DNA of 64,000 nucleotides. Source: Kribbella caucasensis (lineage in GTDB: Bacteria > Actinomycetota > Actinomycetes > Propionibacteriales > Kribbellaceae). The DNA lies in NCBI RefSeq assembly GCF_004361855.1, contig NZ_SNWQ01000001.1:1-64000 (forward strand), written 5' to 3'. Below, in pieces: positions 46,894 through 54,633 of the stretch. The position numbers were made by a program, and so were the translations under genes. The notes under the pieces are model-generated. The model did not search any database. It saw nothing but the letters and a program-made list of their open reading frames with translations, and was not told the origin of the DNA. Numbering within the stretch: the stretch's first letter is position 1; the number at the start of each line of letters is the position of its first letter.

Positions 46894-46906
46894 GGCGGGG
46901 TGAGGG

Positions 46907-47734
46907 TTAGCGGACGCTGAAGCTGGCGAGGACTGGGAGGTGGTCGGAGGCGAGGGTGGTGAGGACCGCCGCGGACTTCGGGCGCAGGGTCGGGGTGTGC
47001 AGGATGTAGTCGATCCGGGCCGTCGGGTTCGTCGCCTCGATCGTGTAGCCGGGGCCGACGCCGACCTCGGTCCAGGTGTCGGTCCACTTCGCCGTGAGGG
47101 TCTTCATCTCCGGGGTGTCCGGCCGGGCGTTCAGGTCGCCGAGCAGAAGGGTCGGCCGCCTGGAACCCGCGAGCACCTCGACCACCTTGTTCGCCTGCTC
47201 GAGCCGCTCCGCGTTGTTGTTGTGGGTCAGGTGCGTGTTGGCGAACCGCAGTGTCTCGCCGCGCACCTTGATCGTCGCGACCGCCAGCCCACGCTGCTCC
47301 TGACCCGGGTACTTCGGCAGGTACGTGTTCTCGAAGTCCCTGATCGGATAGCGCGACAACACCGCGGTGCCGTACTGCCGGCGCGGTTCGCCCGGATTCA
47401 GCGGGTCGAGATCGAGATTCGCCGCATAGGCGACGTGCAGCTTCAGCCGCTCGGCGAACCATGTCGCCTGGTCGACCCAGCCACTGCGCTCGCTCCAGTG
47501 CCGGTCGACCTCCTGCAGGCCGATCACGTCCGCGTCGGACTTCTCGATCACCTGGGCGATCCGCTCCAGGTCGACCACCCCGTCCGTACCGGCGCCGTGG
47601 TGGATGTTGTACGTCAGCACGTTCAACGGGCGACCCGGCAGGTCACTCGGGGCCGATTCGGCGGAGGCCGCGGTCGGCGTCAGCACCAGGACACCGGCGA
47701 GGGCGACCAGCAGTCGTCTGGAAAGTTTGCGCAT
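46907..47734 (-). CDS. Secreted endonuclease/exonuclease/phosphatase family protein
   Basis: 275 residues from ATG 47734 with a signal peptide (LLVALAGVLVLTPTAASA). The EEP fold motifs are in order: VLTYNIHHGAGTDG, VIGLQEVDRHW (metal-binding Glu), FANTHLTHNN, LLLGDLNARPDTPEM (catalytic D-x-N) and LASDHLPVLASF (catalytic D-H). Could be an extracellular DNase or a phosphodiesterase/sphingomyelinase-like enzyme; the substrate cannot be told apart from sequence. Confidence 0.92.
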   Translation of the reverse strand: MRKLSRRLLVALAGVLVLTPTAASAESAPSDLPGRPLNVLTYNIHHGAGTDGVVDLERIAQVIEKSDADVIGLQEVDRHWSERSGWVDQATWFAERLKLHVAYAANLDLDPLNPGEPRRQYGTAVLSRYPIRDFENTYLPKYPGQEQRGLAVATIKVRGETLRFANTHLTHNNNAERLEQANKVVEVLAGSRRPTLLLGDLNARPDTPEMKTLTAKWTDTWTEVGVGPGYTIEATNPTARIDYILHTPTLRPKSAAVLTTLASDHLPVLASFSVR

Positions 47735-47831
47735 GAGCTCAATCCTGGCCGGATCACGGCGACACCCGCACGACGTACGGGTGTCGCCAAGCTGAACACC
47801 AAGCCGAACTCGACAACAGGCCAACGTACGA

Positions 47832-48929
47832 TCAGCGCGTCACCGCGAGCCGGCCGACCGCGCCCGCCGCACCGGATGCCCAGCAGGCCGCCTTCAACCC
47901 ATGGCCGGCGCACTCGACGCTGTCGAAGCTGCCGCTGTAGAACTGGGTCCAGCTCCGGCCACCATCCAGGCTCACGTCACTCCCCGACGGCCCGACCGCG
48001 GCCACCGTCGCGAGCGTCCCCGGAACGAAGGCCGAACCACTCCGGTACCCCTTCGGCGCCTTGTCCGCCGGGACCAGCTGCCACGTCCGTCCGCCGTCGT
48101 ACGTCACGGAAGCCGCCCTGTCCGCGGCGTCCGGCTGCAAGAAATCACCTCCGACGGCCACGCCCAGCAGCGGCCCCCGGAAGGCGAGACTGAAGATCCC
48201 GGCCGCCGCACCACTGGCCATCGGCGAATCCGCCACCTTCCACGTCCGGCCACCGTCGGACGTCCGGAACACCCGCGGCCGATCCCCGCCACCAGTCGCG
48301 AACCACGCGGTCCGCCCTGGCCCGGCGACCAGGCACGTCCCACTCGCGGCGAACGCGAACTCCCCGGGCAACGCGGCCGGCATCCCCGCCGTCGGCTGGA
48401 GCTGCCACGACTTGCCGCCGTCCGACGTCGCGGCGATCCGGAACTTGCCGTCCACCGGGTCGCTCAGCGCCAGCCCATGCCGGTTGTCGTTGAAGTCGAG
48501 GCAGTCGTAGAACGCCGTCGGCTCGGTGTTACGGAACGTCTCGGTCCAGCTCTTGCCACCGTCGACCGTCCGGTAGACCCGCGAGTCCTCGCCGGGCCCG
48601 ATCGCCAGGATCACCGCCCGCTTCGCGTCGAACGCCTCCACATCGCGGAACTGCAGCGCCTCGGCACCGGGCGGGCTCACGTTCTCCCAGCTCGACCCGC
48701 CGTCCGTGGTCCGCAGCACCTGACCGGCGCTGCCACCCACCCACGCGACGTCCTTGCTCACGGCCGCCAGACCGCGGAACCGCGACTCACTCCCGGTCGG
48801 TTTCAGCTCCCACCCGTACGACGGCGCATGGCCCCCGCCGTTCGTAGTACTGACAGCTTGGGCGGGTGACAACTGGACCGTCGAGAGCAGTACTCCGGCC
48901 GCGAGGGCGGCGATACGCAGCGTCTTCAT
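47832..48929 (-). CDS. Secreted YCF48/BNR-repeat beta-propeller protein
   Basis: 365 residues from ATG 48929; signal peptide LAAGVLLSTVQLSPAQA. At least six S-x-D-G-G-x-x-W repeats are seen (TTDGGSSWENV, TVDGGKSWTETF, TSDGGKSWQLQ, TSDGGRTWKV, TYDGGRTWQLV, SLDGGRSWTQF), the hallmark of sialidase-type or YCF48 propellers. No sialidase Arg triad or F/Y-R-I-P motif was seen, so it is probably a binding or scaffold protein rather than a sialidase. Confidence 0.85.
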   Translation of the reverse strand: MKTLRIAALAAGVLLSTVQLSPAQAVSTTNGGGHAPSYGWELKPTGSESRFRGLAAVSKDVAWVGGSAGQVLRTTDGGSSWENVSPPGAEALQFRDVEAFDAKRAVILAIGPGEDSRVYRTVDGGKSWTETFRNTEPTAFYDCLDFNDNRHGLALSDPVDGKFRIAATSDGGKSWQLQPTAGMPAALPGEFAFAASGTCLVAGPGRTAWFATGGGDRPRVFRTSDGGRTWKVADSPMASGAAAGIFSLAFRGPLLGVAVGGDFLQPDAADRAASVTYDGGRTWQLVPADKAPKGYRSGSAFVPGTLATVAAVGPSGSDVSLDGGRSWTQFYSGSFDSVECAGHGLKAACWASGAAGAVGRLAVTR

Positions 48930-49053
48930 GGGCGGCAACGTAGTACACGAAACCGACAGAACACGAGGCCTTGCCGCCACCTCGTCGCCCTGTCACTCTG
49001 AGCCATCCCTGGCCGGGTAACGACCCCGGGGCCACCACCCGAAGGAGCGGCCG

Positions 49054-49932
49054 ATGAACGACTCCGTGCTGACCTCGGTCCTGCTCCCGGTCGCGCTCGC
49101 GATCATCATGCTCGGCCTCGGCCTGACCCTGACGATCGCGGACTTCACCCGGGTACTGCGGATGCCCCGCGCGGTCCTGGTTGCGTTGGGCACCCAGGTG
49201 ATCCTGCTACCACTGATCTGCTTCGGCCTGGTGAAAGCCTTCGATCTCGCCCCCGCTCTTGCCGTCGGCATGATGCTCCTGGTCGCCTCCCCCGGCGGCA
49301 CCACGGCCAACCTGTTCAGCCACCTGGCCGGCGGTGACGTCGCGCTCAACGTGACCCTGACCGCGGTGAACTCCGTGCTCGCCGTGATCACCCTGCCGAT
49401 CGTCGTCAACCTGTCCCTCGCGCACTTCCTCGGCGACGGCGAGCTCGGCCTGCAACCGGCGAAGATGCTGCAGGTCTTCGCGATCGTCCTGGTTCCCGTT
49501 GCCCTGGGCATGCTTCTCCGCCATCGCCGGCCGGGTTTCGCCGGACGGATGGCCCGCCCGGTCAAGCTCGGCTCGATCCTGGTACTGGCGCTGGTGATCT
49601 TCGCCGCCGTCTGGACCGAGCGCCACAACGTCCTCGACTACCTCGCCGAGGTCGGCCTGATCGCCCTGCTGCTGAACGTCCTCAGCCTCGCCTTCGGGTA
49701 CGCCGTACCCCGGCTGACCGGTTTGCCCGAGCGGCAGTCCATCGCCTGCTCGATGGAGATCGGCATCCACAACGCCACCCTGGCGCTCACCATCGCCCTC
49801 AGCCCGTCCCTGCTCGGCAACAGCGAGATGTCCATCCCGGTAGCGGTCTACGGCATCGTGATGTTCATCCCGACCGCCGTCTTCGCCTACTACCTGAGCC
49901 ACCGGCCGCGGGTCGCAGTCGCGTCACCTTAG
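49054..49932 (+). CDS. Bile acid:sodium symporter family (BASS) transporter
   Basis: 292 residues with about nine membrane helices. The pattern LLVASPGGTTANLFSHLAGGDVALNVTLTAVNS matches the first conserved substrate/sodium region, and EIGIHNATLALTIALS the second (E-x-G-x-x-N-A/S). The substrate in bacteria is generally an organic anion; not bile acid by default. GAAGGAG lies 8 bp before the ATG. Its stop overlaps the convergent regulator by 9 bp. Confidence 0.92.
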   Translation: MNDSVLTSVLLPVALAIIMLGLGLTLTIADFTRVLRMPRAVLVALGTQVILLPLICFGLVKAFDLAPALAVGMMLLVASPGGTTANLFSHLAGGDVALNVTLTAVNSVLAVITLPIVVNLSLAHFLGDGELGLQPAKMLQVFAIVLVPVALGMLLRHRRPGFAGRMARPVKLGSILVLALVIFAAVWTERHNVLDYLAEVGLIALLLNVLSLAFGYAVPRLTGLPERQSIACSMEIGIHNATLALTIALSPSLLGNSEMSIPVAVYGIVMFIPTAVFAYYLSHRPRVAVASP

Positions 49933-50790
49933 ATCTGTGCCAGGCGAGCGCCCTGACCCGGCGCCGACCTGTTGGCTGCCGAGGACGGCGAGCAGTCTGA
50001 GCTTCTCCGCGCTCTCGGTACCCGGGATCGCGGTGAAGACCAGCATCGTCTGCTGTTGCTCGCGGTCCTCCATCACCTCGCACTGCAGTTCGAGATCACC
50101 CACGACCGGATGCTGGAACCGTTTCGTGGTCCGGTGCTCGTGGCCGACCTCGTGCGCCTCCCACAGCTCGGCGAACTCCGGACTGAGCTCCCGCAACGTC
50201 TTCGCCAGCGCGCCCGCCCGGGACTTGGGCCCGTCGGCCGCGACCACCGAGCGCAGTAATGACACCAGGACGCGGGCGTGGTTGTCCCATGCATCCTCAT
50301 TGAGATGCCCTCTGTTGCCGGTGAACCACCGGTAGATCCCGCTGCGCTCGGCCCCGTCGTACTGCGAGTGATCACCTTCGAAGGCGATGTGCGCACTGGT
50401 CTGGGCAAGCGTCTCGTGCAGCCGGTTCAGCACCAGCGCCGGCGTATCGTCGAGCCGGTCGAGGATGCGCAGGATGCCGGGATTGACGTGGTCGAGCCGG
50501 GTCACTCGCGGCGGAATCCCGTGCTGGGCAAGGACGAACAGGTAGTCGCGCTCGTCCACGGTGAGCCGGAGCGCCCGGGCGATCGCGGCCAGCATCGGGG
50601 CGGACGGTTGCGGTCCCCGGCCACCCTCGAGCCGGCTGTAGTAGTCCGCCGACATGGACGCGAGCACGGCGACCTCCTCGCGCCGCAGTCCCGGCGTACG
50701 ACGCCGCCGGCCGCGGGCCATCCCGACATCCTCAGGTTGCAGCGCTTCCCGGCGTTTGCGCAGGAAGTCGGACAGCTCGCCGTACTCCAT
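49924..50790 (-). CDS. XRE-type regulator with MmyB-like ligand domain
   Basis: 288 residues. N-terminal HTH: LSDFLRKRREALQPEDVGM, then TPGLRREEVAVLASMSADYYSRLEGG (recognition helix). The C-terminal ~190 residues match the MmyB-like domain that binds small hydrophobic ligands (PALVLNRLHETLAQ, ELWEAHEVG, GDLELQCEVM). ATG 50790 lies 100 bp from the divergent SDR gene at 50891, the usual arrangement for regulator and target. Confidence 0.9.
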   Translation of the reverse strand: MEYGELSDFLRKRREALQPEDVGMARGRRRRTPGLRREEVAVLASMSADYYSRLEGGRGPQPSAPMLAAIARALRLTVDERDYLFVLAQHGIPPRVTRLDHVNPGILRILDRLDDTPALVLNRLHETLAQTSAHIAFEGDHSQYDGAERSGIYRWFTGNRGHLNEDAWDNHARVLVSLLRSVVAADGPKSRAGALAKTLRELSPEFAELWEAHEVGHEHRTTKRFQHPVVGDLELQCEVMEDREQQQTMLVFTAIPGTESAEKLRLLAVLGSQQVGAGSGRSPGTDLR

Positions 50791-50890
50791 CTCCCCAGGG
50801 TTCCAGGCGGCCGGACCGTTATCCACTGCTTGCGGAGCAGTGGTTCGGGCGAGTCTGGTTCCGCACCGTGGGCCGAACCAACCTGGAGCC

Positions 50891-51637
50891 ATGAAACTCA
50901 GCGGCAACACCATCTTCCTGACCGGCGGCACTTCGGGTATCGGACTCGGCCTGGCCCTGCGATTCCGGGCCCTGGGCAACAAGGTGATCATCAGCGGCCG
51001 GCGCAAGGAGCTGCTGGACTCACTCGCCGCCGAGTACGACGGCCTCGAGACGGTGGAGCTCGACGTCGCCGACCCGGACTCGATCGACCGTGCCTTCGAC
51101 CAGGTGACCAACGCTCATCCCGAACTCAACGTGCTGATCACGATGGCCGGCATCATGCAGCCGGAGAACCTGCTCGATCCCGATCACCTGCGGATCGCCG
51201 AAGAGACGATCACCATCAACCTGCTCGGCACGATCCGGACAGCGACCCTGTTCACCCCGTTCCTGACCACCAAGCCGGACGCCACGATCCTCACCGTCTC
51301 GTCCGGCCTCGCGTTCCTCCCGCTCACCCTGACCCCGACATACTCCGCGACCAAGGCCGCCGTTCACAGCTACACCCAGAGCCTGCGGAGCCAGCTCGCC
51401 CCGACCGGAGTACAGGTGATCGAGCTGGTCCCGCCCGCGGTCCGGACCGCCCTGATGAACCAGGAGAACGCCGAGCACGCGATGCCGCTCGACGAGTACC
51501 TCACCGAGACGATGGACCTGCTCCGGGACCAGCCCGACGCGGCCGAGATCCTGGTCGACCGGGTCGGGCTACTCCGGTTCGCCGAACCGCGCGGCGACTA
51601 CGAGCAGACCTTCACCATGCTCAACGGCGCTCACTGA
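50891..51637 (+). CDS. Short-chain dehydrogenase/reductase (DltE-like)
   Basis: 248 residues. Cofactor loop [23 protein letters not shown]-equivalent [12 protein letters not shown], catalytic Ser in [13 protein letters not shown], and Tyr/Lys in [17 protein letters not shown]. The loop followed by R (SGRRKE) favours NADPH. It is probably regulated by the divergent XRE/MmyB regulator, which often controls SDR genes. Substrate unknown. Confidence 0.93.
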   Translation: MKLSGNTIFLTGGTSGIGLGLALRFRALGNKVIISGRRKELLDSLAAEYDGLETVELDVADPDSIDRAFDQVTNAHPELNVLITMAGIMQPENLLDPDHLRIAEETITINLLGTIRTATLFTPFLTTKPDATILTVSSGLAFLPLTLTPTYSATKAAVHSYTQSLRSQLAPTGVQVIELVPPAVRTALMNQENAEHAMPLDEYLTETMDLLRDQPDAAEILVDRVGLLRFAEPRGDYEQTFTMLNGAH

Positions 51638-51933
51638 TCGCCGAGGGCATGCTCGATCCGTTCCACCTTGGCGGTGAGCTGACCGGTGTACCCGGGCCGG
51701 ATGTCGGCCTTCAGCACCAGCGAGACGCGAGGCGAAACGGCGGCGACCGCCTCGACAGCCTGCTTGACCACGGCCATCACCTCATCCCACTCCCCCTCGA
51801 GGTTGGTGAACATCGCGTTGGTCTCGTTCGGCAGGCCGGAGGCGCGGACCACCCGGATCGCCTCCGCCACCGCCTCGCTGACGCCACCGGTCTGGTCACC
51901 GGCGGCCGGACTGACACTGAAGGCAACGATCAT
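51631..51933 (-). CDS. Thiamine-binding (MTH1187/YkoF type) protein
   Basis: 100 residues, ferredoxin-like fold of the thiamine_BP family: [40 protein letters not shown] and [20 protein letters not shown]. These bind thiamine pyrimidine precursors in related proteins. It converges on the SDR with a 7-bp overlap. Confidence 0.85.
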   Translation of the reverse strand: MIVAFSVSPAAGDQTGGVSEAVAEAIRVVRASGLPNETNAMFTNLEGEWDEVMAVVKQAVEAVAAVSPRVSLVLKADIRPGYTGQLTAKVERIEHALGDQ

Positions 51934-52001
51934 GCGTCCACTCTGTCAGCCTCCGCCTCGGCGCCCTCGGTCGCCATCCGCTCCGAGCCCGACGTGCCCC
52001 T

Positions 52002-52463
52002 TCAGCGCCTGACGCGGGGTAACCAGGCAGGCACGGTTCTGCAGTAGTCCTCGTACTGCGCGCCGTACCGCTGCCGAAGGACGGGCTCCTCGTACCAGCG
52101 GACGAAAGACGCCATCACGGCCCACGCGAGGACGCCGTACAGGAGGACCCGGAGATCGAGGAAGACGAGGGCCTGCCCGAGGATCGCGGCCGCCACGCCG
52201 ACGTACATGGGGTTCCGGACGAAGCGATAGTCACCGCCGACCACCAGTTCCTCCGTCGGTGCGACCGGCGCCGGCGTCCCCCGCCCCTCCCGCACGAACC
52301 GCACGAACGCCCGCAGTACGACGATCGCCCCGGCCGCCACCACCACGAACCCAGGCCAGAACCGAGGCGCCGCCCACCCACTGACCCACCACGGCACCAC
52401 CCCACCCACCACACAGGGCGCCGCGAAGAAGAAGGCCGTGCTACCCAGGACCGCTCTAAGCAT
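52002..52463 (-). CDS. Isoprenylcysteine carboxyl methyltransferase-like membrane protein
   Basis: 153 residues with four helices. The SAM-binding C-terminal signature of the ICMT/PEMT family is present: DYRFVRNPMYVGVAAAILGQ, then EEPVLRQRYGAQYEDYCRTV with a final PAWLPR. The bacterial members methylate small lipophilic substrates. It overlaps the MarR gene by 8 bp, so it is likely under MarR control. Confidence 0.88.
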   Translation of the reverse strand: MLRAVLGSTAFFFAAPCVVGGVVPWWVSGWAAPRFWPGFVVVAAGAIVVLRAFVRFVREGRGTPAPVAPTEELVVGGDYRFVRNPMYVGVAAAILGQALVFLDLRVLLYGVLAWAVMASFVRWYEEPVLRQRYGAQYEDYCRTVPAWLPRVRR

Positions 52464-52938
52464 GATCGAGCCTGCCGAGCACCCGATCGCCGAGCTCGCA
52501 GAAGGTCTTTAGCTCGGCCGGCGACAGATCGGCGAACCAGTCCGCGACCGCGGCGAAGTCACCCTCATCGCGCTGCTTCCAGTAGGCCGCGTTGGTCATC
52601 GTTGTCGAGAGCAACTTCCTGCGCTTGTCGGCCGGATCCGGCCTGACCTCCAGCATCCCCTTGCGGACCAGGGCTGCCACGATCTGGGCCACGTTCTGAT
52701 GAGTACTGCCAAGCGCCGCGGCCGCCTCCGCCAGAGACGGCTCACCCGAAGCCTCGACGACGGTGATCAGCGCGGCCTGCTGCGTGGTCAGGCCGTCCAC
52801 CCGGAGCCGGTCGTCCATCGCGTAGCGCAACTTCTGGGCGAGCACGAGCACGGTCCGGAACGCCCGGACCGACGGATCCAACCGCGAGCCTGATCCGATG
52901 CCGATCCACTCTCCGCTCTTGCCTTCACGTCGCGACAT
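52456..52938 (-). CDS. MarR-family regulator
   Basis: 160 residues from ATG 52938. Winged helix: LTTQQAALITVVEASGEPSL, then AEAAAALGSTHQNVAQIVAALVRKGMLEVRPDPADKRRKLL (recognition helix and wing with the D-x-R-R/K signature). The start codon lies inside a 20-bp palindrome, so it represses itself and probably the divergent glycosyltransferase gene. Confidence 0.93.
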   Translation of the reverse strand: MSRREGKSGEWIGIGSGSRLDPSVRAFRTVLVLAQKLRYAMDDRLRVDGLTTQQAALITVVEASGEPSLAEAAAALGSTHQNVAQIVAALVRKGMLEVRPDPADKRRKLLSTTMTNAAYWKQRDEGDFAAVADWFADLSPAELKTFCELGDRVLGRLDHA

Positions 52939-52956
52939 AGGCAATATATTACCTAT
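52937..52956. promoter_or_regulatory. 20-bp MarR operator palindrome
   Basis: ATAGGCAATATATTACCTAT is palindromic at 9 of its 10 symmetric pairs. It is strikingly AT-rich for this genome. It overlaps the MarR start codon and lies 21 bp before the start of the glycosyltransferase at 52977, where it would block both promoters. Confidence 0.8.
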
Positions 52957-52976
52957 CTGAGCCGAGGGGGCAACCC

Positions 52977-54232
52977 ATGATCTGTTTACTGCCACATTGC
53001 GCCTACCTGTCCGAGACCTCGCGGATGCTCGAGATCCACCGCGCCCTCACCGAGCTCGGCGTCCCGGCCCGCGTCGCGACCCACGGCGGCCCGCACGAAC
53101 GCCGCCTGGTCGAGGCCGGCATCCAGTACGACGTACTCGGGCCCGGTCTGTCTCCCACCCGATCCGCCGCCTTCGTGGGCTCGGCGATCGGTCTGGGCGA
53201 CCCCCGGCAGAGCATGTACGACGACGCCGAGATCAGGAGCTACGTCCAGCTCGAAGCCGAGTACTTCCGCGCCCACGGCATCACGGTCGCCGTCACGGGC
53301 TTCACGCTGACCACGTTGCTCTCGTCCCGCCTGGCCGGCGTACAGGTGATCACCGAACACGCCGGCAGCTTCGTCCCACCAGTCTTCGAGCGCCGCCTGC
53401 TCCCGGCTCCCAGTCAACCGGTGGACCCCCGGCTCGCCCACGCACCGAAATGGCTCAGCCGCTACCTCGCCAACCGCGCACCGAACCGGATCCCGGCGTA
53501 CTGCGCCGGCTTCAACCGCGTGGCCGAATCCCTTGGCGTGGAAGGGATTCCGAGCCTGTCCGCCCTCCTCCTCGGCGACCTGTCCCTCGTCCCCGAGGTC
53601 CCTGAGGTGCTGGGCATCTCCGACCTCGATGCGTGGACCCCCGCCGGAAAACCCGGCTATCGCGCCACCACTCGATTGACCAGCGTCGGCCCACTCTTCG
53701 CCCACCTCGACCTCCCGCTACCCACCCGCGTCCAGCAGGTCCTCGACCAACCCGGACCCCACGTCTACCTCGCGATGACCTCCACCCCGGCCGAGCTGGT
53801 CCGGTCCGCCATCGCCTCGCTGGCCACGCTCGACCTCCGCATCCTGGTCGCCGGCACCATCCACGACCTGGCCGATCTGGCCACCGATCGCATCCTGATC
53901 GAAGGCGTCCTCCCCAGCCACCTCGTCATGCCCCAGGTCGACCTCGCCATCACCACCGGTGGCCAGGGCAGCGTCCAAACCGCCATGGCCTCCGGTACGC
54001 CGCTGCTCGGCATCCCCCTGCACCTCGAACAGGACTTGAACATCGCCTTGGTCGAACGCCTCGGCGCCGCCCGCCACCTACCCCCAACGCAACTTAGCCA
54101 ACTCGCCACCCTCACCACCACAATGCTCAACAACACCCACCACCGCCCAGCGCCCAACACATCCAAGCCCTCTACACCACCACCGACGGCCCCACCGAAG
54201 CCGCCAAGAAGATCACCACAGAACTCGGGTGA
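52977..54232 (+). pseudogene. MGT-like glycosyltransferase with a late frameshift
   Basis: About 418 residues. A GT-B fold of the macrolide/UDP-glucuronosyl type: N-terminal acceptor domain opening MICLLPHCAYLSETSRMLEI, C-terminal donor domain with ITTGGQGSVQTAMASGTPLL and GIPLHLEQDLNIALVERLGA. The donor motif's usual first His (HGG) is Thr here. After TTTMLNNTHHR (~54150) the proper end is in another frame: SAQHIQALYTTTDGPTEAAK then KITTELG and TGA 54230-54232. As it stands, translation instead runs to 54320 through repeat DNA. Sequence error or recent mutation. Confidence 0.75.
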
Positions 54233-54236
54233 CCTG

Positions 54237-54323
54237 AATCACTGTCGAGAACCGCCGGATCTCAGATGCCATCGTGTGGGTGATCTCAGATTTGCGCCGC
54301 CTCGCGGCAGATTCATCTGAGAT
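54237..54323. repeat. Structured repeat, long form, copy 1
   Basis: An 87-bp unit: AATCACTGTCGAGA (54237-54250), 8 bp, ATCTCAGAT (54259-54267), 15 bp, ATCTCAGAT (54283-54291), 23 bp, ATCTGAGAT (54315-54323). The last two boxes are inverted and can form a stem that encloses a GCCGC/GCGGC hairpin. The same boxes at the same distances recur at 58448-58534 with unrelated spacers. The rest of the 54233-54633 gap shows no supported gene. Confidence 0.8.
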
Positions 54324-54633
54324 TTGAGTACAGCACCCAGCCGAACGCTCCGTACAACGTCGTCGACACTGTCGCTACAGACGCGCGCAGTCCTCAAGAC
54401 TCTCGTGCAGCCGGCCTCTCCCAGCTCTCCAGGACCCACCACGACCGCGACCCCGGGTCTGGGAGCGACACGTCGTCAGCTGCGCGGCTCGGAGCTCCGG
54501 CTGTGCGCACGGCCAGCAGGTCGCGGTCCCCAACCGCCGCTCACACTGCCACCAGGCCCATATTGACCGCCGGGATGGTGTGGCCATGGATCCAGACCCG
54601 GTTGCTTCATTGGGCTGAGCACCCGATGCCGCG

